Positions 7,894 through 16,364 are shown, counted from the first letter of the stretch. The stretch is 28,745 bases of DNA from GCA-2746795 sp964643965 (GCA_964643965.1 CAZXVH010000070.1:1-28745); one strand, 5' to 3'. Made by a program: numbers and translations. The notes: generated by a model not told the origin, from the letters alone.

Positions 7894-7941
7894 AAAACGT
7901 AAAATGAATCATTCCTATCAAAATAGAAGATTTTACGTTTT
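7894..7941. terminator. 12-bp inverted repeat between HDAC-like and TPR genes
   Basis: AAAACGTAAAAT (7894-7905) and ATTTTACGTTTT (7930-7941) are exact complements separated by 24 nt. The element lies 3' of the HDAC-like gene and just upstream of the TPR start, so it could end the first transcript or sit in the control region of the second. Its AAAACGTAA stem closely resembles the hairpin at 19681-19712. Confidence 0.5.
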
Positions 7942-7988
7942 ACACGCTAGTTATGGTTAACTTAAACAAATATTATGCAAAGTTTTTC

Positions 7989-9023
7989 TTAAATTAGCAA
8001 ATGACGTCGCTTTAACTGATGCAGCAAATCTGTCACGTCATTTTCATTTTCTCTCATTGGGCCAATGGGATCATAAATCTCATCAATTCCCAATAACGCC
8101 TGCACATTATTGACTATGCCCAAAGTCAACACCCGCAGTTCATATCCCCCCTCTAACACAAACAAAATCCGCCCAGCGCACAAGTCGTTTGCCAACTTCA
8201 CCAGGTAGCGGCAAATACGAGCATATCCTGTCAGGCTCAACCCTCCTTGCGCCAATGGATCTTGCCAATGCGCATCAAACCCGGCCGACACGAGAATAAT
8301 ATCCGGTTGAAAAGCAGCAATTTTTGGCAGTACCAAATCTTTCATAATGCGGCAATACCCTTCATCACCCACCCGAGAAGGCAAGGGCACATTCAACGTA
8401 TACCCCAAACCATGCCCTGCCCCCATCTCATTAGAACGGCCGCCACCGGGATAAAAAAATGGCGCGTACAAATGGGTGGAAATAAAGAGAACGGAATCAT
8501 CCAAGAAAAAAATCTCCTGTGTGCCATTGCCATGATGCACATCAAAATCAATAATCGCCACCCGCTTCGCCCCATGCACTTCCTGCGCCTGGCGAGCAGC
8601 GGCGGCTACATTATTCAACAAACAAAAGCCACTCGCTCGGTCTGATTCCGCATGATGACCGGGTGGGCGCACCAAAGCAATGCCATTCCGGGCTTCACCC
8701 GTCATAATCTTGTCCACAGCCTGGCAGCAGCCGCCAACGGCCGTTTTCGCCAGGTCATAGCTGCGAGAAGTGGCATAGGTATCACCGTGATCCAGCAACC
8801 CGCCTCCTAAAAAGGAGACGTATTGAATATGCTCCACCAACTCGGCCGTATGCACCCGCAGCAGTTGCGCCAATGAGGCTGGTTTCGGTTCAAGCTGAAC
8901 CAAATCCGGCAAGAGACCAAACTGCTCCAGATTTTGCAGGATCGGCGACAAACGATGATGACTTTCAGGATGATAAGGTTTTGTATGAGCCAGGGCGGGC
9001 GCATACACTAAAATTGTACTCAT
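7989..9023 (-). CDS. Histone deacetylase superfamily enzyme (AcuC/class II-like)
   Basis: This 344-residue Zn-dependent deacetylase superfamily member has every catalytic block: RPPGHHAE with the His pair H123/H124, IDFDVHHGNGTQ with metal ligands D161 and H163, SAGFDAH with ligand D250, and EGGY with Y294. Relatives remove acyl groups from lysines or polyamines. In Bacillus, AcuC deacetylates and so activates acetyl-CoA synthetase. An acetyl-CoA synthetase gene lies about 4 kb away, so the same substrate is a reasonable guess, but polyamine or other amides are equally possible from sequence. The ATG at 9023 is preceded by AAGGA at some distance. The palindrome at 8736-8745 encodes the TAV of KTAVGG. 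Confidence 0.92.
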   Translation of the reverse strand: MSTILVYAPALAHTKPYHPESHHRLSPILQNLEQFGLLPDLVQLEPKPASLAQLLRVHTAELVEHIQYVSFLGGGLLDHGDTYATSRSYDLAKTAVGGCCQAVDKIMTGEARNGIALVRPPGHHAESDRASGFCLLNNVAAAARQAQEVHGAKRVAIIDFDVHHGNGTQEIFFLDDSVLFISTHLYAPFFYPGGGRSNEMGAGHGLGYTLNVPLPSRVGDEGYCRIMKDLVLPKIAAFQPDIILVSAGFDAHWQDPLAQGGLSLTGYARICRYLVKLANDLCAGRILFVLEGGYELRVLTLGIVNNVQALLGIDEIYDPIGPMRENENDVTDLLHQLKRRHLLI

Positions 9024-9107
9024 AAGCCAGAGAATCCTTCATTTAATCTCACTGTCGTACCTTATTATACGCCCAAGGCCAATTATTGGACACCGGCGTA
9101 TTTTCTC

Positions 9108-9154
9108 ATCCCCTCTGGTAGGGGCCTGGCTCACCAAAGCCTTACCAGGGGGAT
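9108..9154. repeat. Long GC-rich hairpin between hppA and the HDAC-like gene
   Basis: ATCCCCTCTGGTAGGG (9108-9123) pairs with CCTTACCAGGGGGAT (9140-9154) over about 15 bp with one bulged T and one G-U pair, leaving a 16-nt loop. It lies downstream of the hppA terminator and upstream of the HDAC-like start. No T run follows. It may be a leader structure or an interspersed palindromic repeat. Confidence 0.55.
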
Positions 9155-9175
9155 TTCGATCTTCGCCAAACGCCA

Positions 9176-9205
9176 ATTAAAGAAAAAGCGCAGCTAACGC
9201 TGCGC
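9176..9205 (-). terminator. Rho-independent terminator of hppA
   Basis: On the minus strand, GCGCAGC-GTTA-GCTGCGC (9205-9188) is followed immediately by TTTTTCTTTAATT. A perfect 7-bp GC-rich stem, tetraloop and T run make this the clearest terminator for the hppA transcript. Confidence 0.85.
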
Positions 9206-9230
9206 CTTTGAATACCATTTTCCACAAAGC

Positions 9231-9299
9231 CATTCTGAGCCGAAGGCGAAGCATCCCATCAATTTGGTCGGGATGCTTCGTTTCACTCAGCATGACAAT
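9231..9299. repeat. Interspersed inverted repeat (CTGAG/GAAGCATCCC family)
   Basis: CGAAGCATCCC (9247-9257) and GGGATGCTTCG (9270-9280) form an 11-bp stem. Outer CTGAG (9235-9239) and CTCAG (9286-9290), with ATTCTG-like ends, extend the symmetry. It lies between the hppA stop and its terminator and resembles the small palindromic repeats scattered between genes in many bacterial genomes. Confidence 0.7.
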
Positions 9300-9329
9300 T
9301 ATTAAAAGTGCCTTGTTACAGGGCGCCAA

Positions 9330-11654
9330 TTACCCCGTTAACAAAGAGAGCAACCCTTGCCCATTGTCCACCGCTACGACAAGCCCGGCAAACACAACTG
9401 AGACCATCGCCATCAGCTTAATCAAAATATTCAGAGAAGGGCCAGAGGTATCTTTAAAGGGATCCCCCACTGTGTCGCCCACAATGGCTGCTTTGTGCGC
9501 CTTCGAACCTTTGCCGCCATGATGTCCTTCTTCAATATATTTTTTGGCGTTGTCCCAGGCGCCGCCGGCATTCGCCATCATAATGGCTAAGGCAAAACCG
9601 GCCGCCAGGCCACCGGACAAAAGACCCAGCACTCCGGCCACGCCAAAAAAGACGCCAACCAATACCGGCACAGAAATAGCCACGATGGAGGGAAAAACCA
9701 TCTCTCTTTGCGCCGAAGCGGTGCTGATATCCACACAACTGGCATAATCCGGTTTGGAAGTGCCTGCTAAAATACCGGGGTCTTCACGGAACTGGCGGCG
9801 TACTTCTTCCACCATATCCCCGGCCGCCCGGCCCACAGCCCGCATCGTCAAGGCCGAGAAGTAAAAAGCGGTGGCCGCACCGGCAAACAAACCGATCAAT
9901 ACGGCCGGATTCAATAAAGTGACATTGTAGTAGACCATAAACTGCTGCATCGACATGGTAGCCACCGCCACAGTCTGCCCATCAATGGTCACGGATTCCA
10001 CACCCCGAAGTTCCGTGAGAACCAGGCGCACTTCTTCCAGGTAAGCAGCCAATAAAGCCAATGAAGTTAAGGCGGCCGAACCAATGGCAAACCCCTTCCC
10101 AATAGCGGCCGTTGTATTGCCCACGGCATCCAGTTGATCTGTACGGTCTCGCACATGAGGTCCCATATCGGACATTTCTGCATTGCCACCGGCGTTATCG
10201 GCAATGGGGCCGTAAGCGTCTGTGGCTAAGGTGAAGCCCAGTGTGGAAAGCATACTCACCGCGGCAATACCCACCCCATACAAACCCATGAGAATATTAG
10301 CAGCGCCGCCCACCACATAGAAGCTAACGGCAATACCCACAATGATCGCAATGACTGGGATGCCACTCGATTCCATGCCAACTGCCATGCCTTCAATAAT
10401 AGCCGTGGCGGAACTGGTTTCAGCCTGAGCCGCGATATTGCGCGTGGGCTTAAAAGCGTGGGAGGTATAATATTCTGTCGCTTTCCCCACCACAATACCC
10501 ACAATTAAACCAACAAGAACAGCTACCCAAACCTGTCTCCAATTTGGCAATTCTAAAATATAAAGGACGGGCAGCGCTAACAAGGCAATGCCAATCGAAC
10601 TCCCGTAAAGGCCGCGCCCCAAAGCGCCAATCAACTCAGACTGGCTGGCCCCTTCTTTGGCTCGCACCAGATAAATGGCCATAATCGACAATACCACGCC
10701 CACCGCCGCCAACGCAATGGGAGCAGCCATGTACCTGAGCTGCATATCCATAACAGAATAAGCGCCCAAGAAATTGGTATCGACTGCCGCGCTGGCCGCC
10801 ACGGAAACGGCCGCTACGCCCAGCGCCGAAGTGGCCAATATTGAGCCGGCATATGATTCATACAGGTCGGCCCCCATACCGGCCACATCACCCACGTTGT
10901 CACCGACATTATCAGCAATGGTGGCCGGGTTCCGCGGATCATCTTCGGGAATACCGGCTTCGACCTTGCCCACCAAATCGGCGCCCACATCGGCCGCTTT
11001 GGTGAAGATGCCGCCGCCAACACGGGCAAATAATGCCTGGGTGGAAGCGCCCATGCCAAAACTCAGCATGGTGGCAGTAATGAGGGGCAAGGGATTAGAC
11101 GCCACGCTGATAAAACTTGTAGGCAGCAGCGCCGGAAAGGCGTAATACAAAATGAGGAACCAGACGGTGATGTCTAACAAGGCAAATCCCACCACGATCA
11201 GCCCCATTACAGCCCCGGCGCGTAAAGCCACTTGCAAGCCATCATTTAAACTTTGGCTGGCCGCCTGGGCGGTACGGGCTGAGGCATTGGTGGCTGTTTT
11301 CATGCCGATGAAACCACACAAAGCGGAGAAAAAGCCCCCGGTGATAAAGGCAAACGGCACCACCGGATTTTGCAGATCAAAAAATGCCATCAACAGAAAA
11401 AGCAAGAATAGGGCGACAAAGACAATGGTAACAACCCGATATTGCCGCTTGAGGTAAGCCATCGCCCCTTCACGTACGGCCTGGGCGATCTCAATCATGC
11501 GCGGCGTCCCTTCAGATCTTTTCATGAGCTGCCGATAGAAATAATAAGCATAACCCAGCGCTAATATGGCGGTGATAGGCCCCAACCACCATAACCAGGG
11601 TAAAGCGGCACGGCCGTTCATGCTTTCTTGTGCCAATACAATTGTTTGGTCCAT
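9330..11654 (-). CDS. hppA: Membrane-bound ion-pumping pyrophosphatase
   Basis: HppA couples hydrolysis of pyrophosphate to export of H+ or Na+. The 774-residue protein is of normal length and strongly hydrophobic, with about 16 membrane helices. The substrate-binding loops are complete: DVGADLVGKVEAGIPEDDPRNP followed by TIADNVGDNVGD (about residues 222-256), DNAGGNAEMSD in the middle, and ANAGGAWDNAKKYIEEG followed by IVGDTVGDPFKD near the end. The K+-sensitivity site reads GNTTAAIGKG, with Ala rather than Lys after GNTT, which by family rules points to the K+-dependent class. Whether it pumps H+ or Na+ was not resolved. GGAGG lies about 13 nt upstream of the ATG. A strong terminator follows. 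It removes PPi made by enzymes such as the nearby acetyl-CoA synthetase. Confidence 0.96.
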   Translation of the reverse strand: MDQTIVLAQESMNGRAALPWLWWLGPITAILALGYAYYFYRQLMKRSEGTPRMIEIAQAVREGAMAYLKRQYRVVTIVFVALFLLFLLMAFFDLQNPVVPFAFITGGFFSALCGFIGMKTATNASARTAQAASQSLNDGLQVALRAGAVMGLIVVGFALLDITVWFLILYYAFPALLPTSFISVASNPLPLITATMLSFGMGASTQALFARVGGGIFTKAADVGADLVGKVEAGIPEDDPRNPATIADNVGDNVGDVAGMGADLYESYAGSILATSALGVAAVSVAASAAVDTNFLGAYSVMDMQLRYMAAPIALAAVGVVLSIMAIYLVRAKEGASQSELIGALGRGLYGSSIGIALLALPVLYILELPNWRQVWVAVLVGLIVGIVVGKATEYYTSHAFKPTRNIAAQAETSSATAIIEGMAVGMESSGIPVIAIIVGIAVSFYVVGGAANILMGLYGVGIAAVSMLSTLGFTLATDAYGPIADNAGGNAEMSDMGPHVRDRTDQLDAVGNTTAAIGKGFAIGSAALTSLALLAAYLEEVRLVLTELRGVESVTIDGQTVAVATMSMQQFMVYYNVTLLNPAVLIGLFAGAATAFYFSALTMRAVGRAAGDMVEEVRRQFREDPGILAGTSKPDYASCVDISTASAQREMVFPSIVAISVPVLVGVFFGVAGVLGLLSGGLAAGFALAIMMANAGGAWDNAKKYIEEGHHGGKGSKAHKAAIVGDTVGDPFKDTSGPSLNILIKLMAMVSVVFAGLVVAVDNGQGLLSLLTG

Positions 11655-11989
11655 AAATTCAACTAAGCCTCCAATGCATTTTTTCGCCCCCCACCTGCAA
11701 CCAGTTGGTAAGATTCAAGCAACTGGCTGTGGTTTAGGGGATAGGTTCAGTAAAGTTCAGTAGGTATCTGGTGAAAACATTCATTTATTGTGAAAATAGT
11801 GGGGCGCATCTTTGTCTTTGACCCTCCCGATCCCCAGGATGGGGGATGCAGGCGAAAGATTGTAACGAATTGCACAAACCATGTCAAACAAAGCAAACCC
11901 TTATAAAATATGGGACTGAACTTAAAAAGCCGTTATAATCCAAAATATCAATGCAAAAAATCCCTTAAACTTAAAGGAGTGGTAGCTTT
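11655..11989. promoter_or_regulatory. Divergent intergenic control region
   Basis: This 335-bp gap separates divergent hppA (-) and the 11990 gene (+). For the plus gene, TATAAT lies at 11934-11939; its -35 (TGGGAC at 11911-11916, 17-nt spacer) is weak. AAAGGAG at 11973-11979 is the ribosome site. CCAGTTG (11701-11707) and CAACTGG (11720-11726) form an inverted repeat in the hppA leader, a possible operator. ATCCCC (11830-11835) and GGGGAT (11842-11847) form a small hairpin, and GTTCAGTA is repeated near 11745-11761. No gene was found here. Confidence 0.5.
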
Positions 11990-12754
11990 ATGAGCATACA
12001 TTTATACCTGTCTTTAATTCCTGAAGCGTTAATCGCATCCATGTTGTCGCCTGAAGAATTTGGCGTCTATTATACGGTGGGCTATAGCAAGAAACAGCGT
12101 GGACAGGCCATGTTTGTGGAATTAGACCCAGACTTCCGCCATGAATTCTTTAAGATTGAAGCGGGGCTGGCGCGATGTGTGCCTCATGAAGACGGCCGTC
12201 CTAAAAAATCCGTTTATATCGCCACATACCGCGTTCTGGAGCATATCCCCCTCCATGACGTGAACCAGCTTTACCTGGTTACCAGATTTGGGGAAACGCT
12301 ACGCCTGGAACGCAATGCCGATTATCCTCAAGATGACACGACACTGTATATGTATCAGGAAATTGCGCCCACTACTCCCCTGGTGGTGAGTTCATTAAAC
12401 CCGCTGGACTTTTATAAGTTCCTGACACAAGATCCCAACAATATGATTCACCTACCAGCCGTTTGTTTTGTCGATTTGCGTTTGGGGGAATTAGCCACCG
12501 ATCCCGAATATGGCAATGTTGGCGATTTGCCTTACGATTACATTCATCCTTTACGGGAATGTTTGGTGGAGCTAAAAACCAAAACCATTCACACAAAAAT
12601 GGTGGATCGCACCCATACTGTGGAATTCCCCTACCGGATGATAAACAGTGGCATTTATTTGGGCAACAAAAGCGAATTGGCTTATTTCCCCCTGCCGTCT
12701 CGAGATGAACTAAGGCAGAATTATTATCAATGGTGGCGTTCTGCCAACCAATAA
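11990..12754 (+). CDS. Conserved hypothetical protein, 254 aa
   Basis: I do not recognise the family. The protein is soluble, of mixed composition, with no signal peptide or membrane segment. It begins MSIHLYLSLIPEALIASMLSPEEFGVYY and ends in an aromatic tail (QNYYQWWRSANQ). The start is secure: AAAGGAG ten bases upstream, and TATAAT about 50 nt upstream. It is a single-gene transcript between divergent hppA and convergent acsA, closed by a strong shared terminator. The composition is not that of an enzyme with an evident nucleotide-binding or metal motif. The regular, well-signalled gene structure argues that it is a real and expressed gene. Confidence 0.85.
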   Translation: MSIHLYLSLIPEALIASMLSPEEFGVYYTVGYSKKQRGQAMFVELDPDFRHEFFKIEAGLARCVPHEDGRPKKSVYIATYRVLEHIPLHDVNQLYLVTRFGETLRLERNADYPQDDTTLYMYQEIAPTTPLVVSSLNPLDFYKFLTQDPNNMIHLPAVCFVDLRLGELATDPEYGNVGDLPYDYIHPLRECLVELKTKTIHTKMVDRTHTVEFPYRMINSGIYLGNKSELAYFPLPSRDELRQNYYQWWRSANQ

Positions 12755-12763
12755 GAAACGCAT

Positions 12764-12804
12764 AAAAAAGCTGGATGGTGGTAAACTCACCATCCAGCTT
12801 TTTT
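12764..12804. terminator. Bidirectional terminator
   Basis: AGCTGGATGGTG (12769-12780) and CACCATCCAGCT (12788-12799) form a perfect 12-bp stem around a 7-nt loop. It is flanked by an A run on the left (12764-12769) and a T run on the right (to 12804), so it works in both directions. It ends the plus gene at 12754 and the acsA transcript ending at 12841. Confidence 0.92.
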
Positions 12805-12840
12805 TATCTATGTGATACAGCAGCCAGTTTCCCGCGTGAT

Positions 12841-14745
12841 TTAATCAGCCAATGTAGACAAATCACCCACATCCTGGCCCAAGACGCGAGCTTTTAGGAC
12901 GCGCCGCATGATTTTACCGGAGCGTGTTTTGGGCAAGCTGTCTACAAATTCGATGGTAGTGGGCTTGGCGATTGGCCCCATCTCATGAGCCACATGGTCT
13001 TTGAGGATTTGCTCTAATTTATCGCTGCCTTCCCACCCCTGACGCAAAATGCAGTACGCTTTGATGATGTTGCCCCGCAGTTCATCCGGGACGCCAATAA
13101 CGGCCGCTTCGGCCACGGCCGCATGGCTAACCAGAGCGCTTTCAATTTCGGCCGTGCCCAGACGATAACCGGATACCTTGATAACATCATCAATACGGCC
13201 AATCACCCAGAAGTAGCCATCTTCATCTTTTTTGGCGCTGTCGCCGGGCAGATACCAGCCCTGTTCGGCAAAGCGGCTCCAGTATTGTTGGACGTATCTG
13301 TCCGGATCGCCAAAAATGGTGCGCAGCATTCCTGGCCAGGGTGATTTAATAACCAGGTAGCCTTCTTCGTTGGCGGCCACAGAGACCCCATCCTCATCAA
13401 CTACATCCACATCTACGCCGGGGAAAGCAAGGGTGGCGGAACCAGGTTTTAGCGGCATACTGGGCAGCGGCGTAATCATAAAGCCGCCGGTTTCTGTCTG
13501 CCACCAGGTATCAATAACGGGGCATTGTTCTTTGCCGATGACGCGATGATACCAGCGCCATGCTTCGGGATTAATGGGTTCGCCCACGGTACCCAGCAGA
13601 CGAAGGCTGGAGAGATCATGTTTGTTGGGCCAGCTTTCGCCAAAGCGCATCAGGCCACGAATGGCGGTGGGAGCGGTGTAGAGGATGGTCACGTCATATT
13701 TGGCGATGAGCGACCACCAGCGATCCGGGTAAGGATAGGTGGGCGCGCCTTCATACATGAAGCTGGTCGCACCGAGAATGAGGGGGGCGTAGACGATGTA
13801 GCTATGACCAGTAATCCAGCCGGGATCGGCGGCGCACCACCAGACATCTTCCGGTTTAATATCGAACACCCACTTTAAGCTGGTGGCGATCCACACCATA
13901 TAGCCGCCATGGGTGTGTAGGATGGCTTTGGGTTTGCCGGTAGTGCCGGAAGTATAGAGGATGAAGAGAGGGTCTTCGGCGTCCATCACTTCGGTTTCAG
14001 CGTGGGGGTCGGCAATGGGCAGGGCCATGAGGTCATGGTACCAATAGTCGCGGCCTTGCACCATTTCTATCTCTGCGCCGGTCCGTTTGACGCAAATAAC
14101 GGATTGGATGGTGCCGGAGCGGTCTACGGCTTCGTTGGCTATCTTTTTTAGCTCGATGATGTTGCCCCGCAGCCAGGCGCCATCACAGGTGATGAGGAGT
14201 TTGGATTCGCTGTTGTCGATGCGTTCGTGCAGCGCTTCGGTGGAGAAGCCGCCGTAGACGACGGAGTGCATGGCCCCGATTTTGGCGCAGGCGAGCATGG
14301 CGATCATCAGTTCAGGGATACGCCCCATGTAGATGGTGACACGGTCTCCTTTGTTGACGCCCATGGAGCGCAGGACGCTGGCGAATTTGCTCACTTCCTG
14401 GTTTAGCTGTTGGTAGGTGTAGGTGCGGGTGTCGCCTTGTTCTCCTTCAAAGATGAGGGCGGCTTTATTGCGAACGGCCGTTCTCATGTGACGGTCCAGG
14501 GCATTGTGGATGATGTTTACTTTGGCGCCCACAAACCATTTGTAAAAGGGGGCGTTGTGATCGTCCAATACTTTTTCCCACGGTTGATACCATTCATAAT
14601 TCTCCGCAGCTTCCTTGCCCCAAAACTTGGCTAAATCTTTGCTGGCGGCGGCGTTGATCGTTTCATAATCAGGCACATGGGCGTGAGCAATCACCTCTGG
14701 CGCCGGATAATACACGTCACCAACCAACTTCTTTTTGTCTGCCAT
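12841..14745 (-). CDS. acsA: Acetyl-CoA synthetase, AMP-forming
   Basis: Acs converts acetate, ATP and CoA to acetyl-CoA, AMP and PPi. The 634-residue protein has the full ANL-superfamily set: P-loop YTSGTTGKPK (264-273), TWWQTETGG (413-421) with the tryptophans that restrict the pocket to acetate, the hinge block GRIDDVIKVSGYRLG (516-530), and the C-terminal PKTRSGKIMRR with catalytic K611. That lysine is the site silenced by acetylation in other bacteria. The start is firm: AGGAGG lies eight bases before the ATG. It is a single-gene unit with a shared terminator on its 3' side. The nearby HDAC-like gene and HppA fit deacetylation of K611 and use of the PPi, respectively, as an inference from proximity. 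A palindrome at 14473-14482 encodes the TAV in MRTAVRN. Confidence 0.97.
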   Translation of the reverse strand: MADKKKLVGDVYYPAPEVIAHAHVPDYETINAAASKDLAKFWGKEAAENYEWYQPWEKVLDDHNAPFYKWFVGAKVNIIHNALDRHMRTAVRNKAALIFEGEQGDTRTYTYQQLNQEVSKFASVLRSMGVNKGDRVTIYMGRIPELMIAMLACAKIGAMHSVVYGGFSTEALHERIDNSESKLLITCDGAWLRGNIIELKKIANEAVDRSGTIQSVICVKRTGAEIEMVQGRDYWYHDLMALPIADPHAETEVMDAEDPLFILYTSGTTGKPKAILHTHGGYMVWIATSLKWVFDIKPEDVWWCAADPGWITGHSYIVYAPLILGATSFMYEGAPTYPYPDRWWSLIAKYDVTILYTAPTAIRGLMRFGESWPNKHDLSSLRLLGTVGEPINPEAWRWYHRVIGKEQCPVIDTWWQTETGGFMITPLPSMPLKPGSATLAFPGVDVDVVDEDGVSVAANEEGYLVIKSPWPGMLRTIFGDPDRYVQQYWSRFAEQGWYLPGDSAKKDEDGYFWVIGRIDDVIKVSGYRLGTAEIESALVSHAAVAEAAVIGVPDELRGNIIKAYCILRQGWEGSDKLEQILKDHVAHEMGPIAKPTTIEFVDSLPKTRSGKIMRRVLKARVLGQDVGDLSTLAD

Positions 14746-14881
14746 TGCATCATCCTCCTATATTAGAAATGGTGGTATAAAATTTGGGTGAGTGCGCTGA
14801 ACTTCAAACCAGGGTTGATACCCTATGAAAGGATCAGGCAAAACAAGTATAGGGGCAAATTGGTGATTCGTAAAACTTTTG

Positions 14882-14910
14882 TTGACCTGGACGAATTAGT
14901 GGTGTATAAG
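14882..14910 (+). promoter_or_regulatory. Sigma-70 type promoter for the small membrane protein
   Basis: TTGACC (14882-14887), a 17-nt spacer and TATAAG (14905-14910) match the consensus well. Transcription would begin near 14917, about 50 nt before the ATG at 14969, which has AGGAGAGG just upstream. Confidence 0.75.
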
Positions 14911-14968
14911 TTACTCGATTTTATCATAGCCGCAACTTGCCATTTACCACAAAAACAGGAGAGGATCC

Positions 14969-15376
14969 ATGGATAATCAAGATTATAAAAATCTCGCTTC
15001 TTCCCCCTCAGATAGCTCTGATACAATAGCCTTGATGTTAGAAATTATTTTTGGCGTCTTTGGCATACTAGGAATGGGCTGGCTTTATGCGGGAAACATT
15101 CCTATAGCAATCGTAGCATTTTGGGGTTTCATCATTATCGTTTTTATAGAGTTTGCCATTGTCACTGCTACACTTGGAATTGCCGCATGTGTCATTTTAC
15201 CAATCAATTTAGCAATAGTTGTTATTTCGGGGTTAAGAGCACGTGATTATGTGCGGAATTCTGGGGCACACGGCTCTATCGTATATGTGATATTAGCCAT
15301 AGTACTTGGATTAGTCATTCTCTGTGGTGGCTCCATATTGCTTTTTGGTGGTCTTGCCGCTCTTGACAGTATCTAA
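14969..15376 (+). CDS. Small integral membrane protein, unknown function
   Basis: This 135-residue protein has a polar N-terminus of about 20 residues (rich in Ser and Asp) and then three or four hydrophobic helices: about 21-40, 45-80 (probably two) and 107-130. The first helix pair, LEIIFGVFGILGMGWLYAGN, resembles TM2-type domains in spacing (G-rich helix, then W-L-Y-A-G), but the similarity is loose. A charged loop, SGLRARDYVRNSG, lies between the last helices. AGGAGAGG precedes the ATG and a good promoter lies 60 bp upstream. A hairpin terminator at 15455 separates it from terC, so it is transcribed alone. Confidence 0.8.
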   Translation: MDNQDYKNLASSPSDSSDTIALMLEIIFGVFGILGMGWLYAGNIPIAIVAFWGFIIIVFIEFAIVTATLGIAACVILPINLAIVVISGLRARDYVRNSGAHGSIVYVILAIVLGLVILCGGSILLFGGLAALDSI

Positions 15377-15454
15377 TAGCGTGTTTTTAGATCACTGATA
15401 ATTTTAGTTTTCTCAAAAAACCTGGCATTAAGCAAAATGTAATTACGCAACACA

Positions 15455-15497
15455 AGCCCGTCTTTCTAATATGACCGAATAGAGACGGGCTGTTTTT
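15455..15497 (+). terminator. Rho-independent terminator before terC
   Basis: AGCCCGTCT (15455-15463) pairs with AGACGGGCT (15483-15491), with two further pairs inside. The downstream tail GTTTTTATA completes an intrinsic terminator for the small membrane protein gene. It lies only about 25 bp before the terC ATG, so terC is read from a promoter nearby or by read-through. Confidence 0.8.
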
Positions 15498-15519
15498 ATA
15501 AACATCCAGGAATCTATTT

Positions 15520-16299
15520 ATGGAAATCCTTACCTCTCAAAATTTAGTAGCGCTGCTGTCATTAACAGCTCTGGAAATTATTTTGGGCATTGATAATGTC
15601 ATTTTTATTGCCATCCTCACGGGCAAATTGCCAGAGAGCCAACGGACATTGGGTCGACAGTTGGGCATTGGCCTGGCGGTGGGGACGCGCATTATTCTGC
15701 TGCTGTTTATCAGCTGGATTATGGGCTTGAATGCGGAGTTGTTTTCTCTATTTGGCAATTCGATCAGCGGCCGCGATTTGATTCTGCTGGGCGGAGGGCT
15801 GTTCCTGATAGCCAAAAGCACCTATGAAATTCATGATAAATTAGAGACGATAGACCATAAGCAGCATGATGTGGAAGCGGTGAAAAAAGTGTCAATAACC
15901 GGTGTGATCATTCAGGTCGTGTTGGTAGATATTGTGTTCTCGCTGGATTCGGTGATAACGGCCGTTGGCATTGCCGACGAATTGTGGGTGATGATCATCG
16001 CCATCATCGTGGCAGCGGGCATCATGTTGGCTGCTTCTGGGGCTATCAGCAACTTCGTAGAACAGCACCCCACCATGAAAGTGCTGGCCCTCTCCTTCCT
16101 CATTCTGATTGGCGTCATGTTGGTCATTGAGGGGTGGAGCCCCGTCCTGGCCCACGATCTACATCTGCGCAACTACATCTACTTCGCCATGTTCTTCTCG
16201 TTCCTGGTGGAACTGCTCAATATGCGCTTACGCAGCCAGCCCCGTGAACCAATCAAGCTGCGCAATCAGGCACAAATCACGACAGACTCTGGGGATTAA
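15520..16299 (+). CDS. TerC/YkoY-family membrane protein (likely metal exporter)
   Basis: TerC-family proteins are polytopic membrane proteins tied to tellurite resistance and, in better studied cases, to Mn2+ efflux that supports secreted metalloenzymes. This 259-residue member has both acidic membrane signatures: LEIILGIDNVIFIAIL (residues about 18-33) and VDIVFSLDSVITAVGIAD in the middle, plus SFLILIGVMLVIEG near the end. About seven helices are predicted. The ATG at 15520 follows AGGA by about nine bases. The TAV in VITAVGI comes from a palindrome at 15957-15966. A strong hairpin terminator follows. No yybP-ykoY Mn riboswitch could be recognised upstream. Confidence 0.92.
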   Translation: MEILTSQNLVALLSLTALEIILGIDNVIFIAILTGKLPESQRTLGRQLGIGLAVGTRIILLLFISWIMGLNAELFSLFGNSISGRDLILLGGGLFLIAKSTYEIHDKLETIDHKQHDVEAVKKVSITGVIIQVVLVDIVFSLDSVITAVGIADELWVMIIAIIVAAGIMLAASGAISNFVEQHPTMKVLALSFLILIGVMLVIEGWSPVLAHDLHLRNYIYFAMFFSFLVELLNMRLRSQPREPIKLRNQAQITTDSGD

Positions 16300-16307
16300 A
16301 AAGATAA

Positions 16308-16364
16308 GAGACAGATATTTGTTGCCTGAGCCTGTCGAAGGCAACAAGTATCTGTCTCCTTTTT
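16308..16364. terminator. Long hairpin terminator built on an interspersed repeat
   Basis: The stem pairs 16308-16326 with 16340-16358 (19 bp, one T-G pair). The 13-nt loop is exactly the repeat TGAGCCTGTCGAA. CTTTTTTC follows on the plus strand. It ends terC and probably also the convergent ABC permease gene. Confidence 0.85.

Noticed and set aside
14788..14976. Small plus-strand frame upstream of the membrane protein
   Set aside because: It spans the promoter of the next gene, has no ribosome site and shows no protein-like pattern.
15377..15519. yybP-ykoY Mn2+ riboswitch before terC
   Set aside because: The conserved loop sequences were not found; the only clear structure is an intrinsic terminator.
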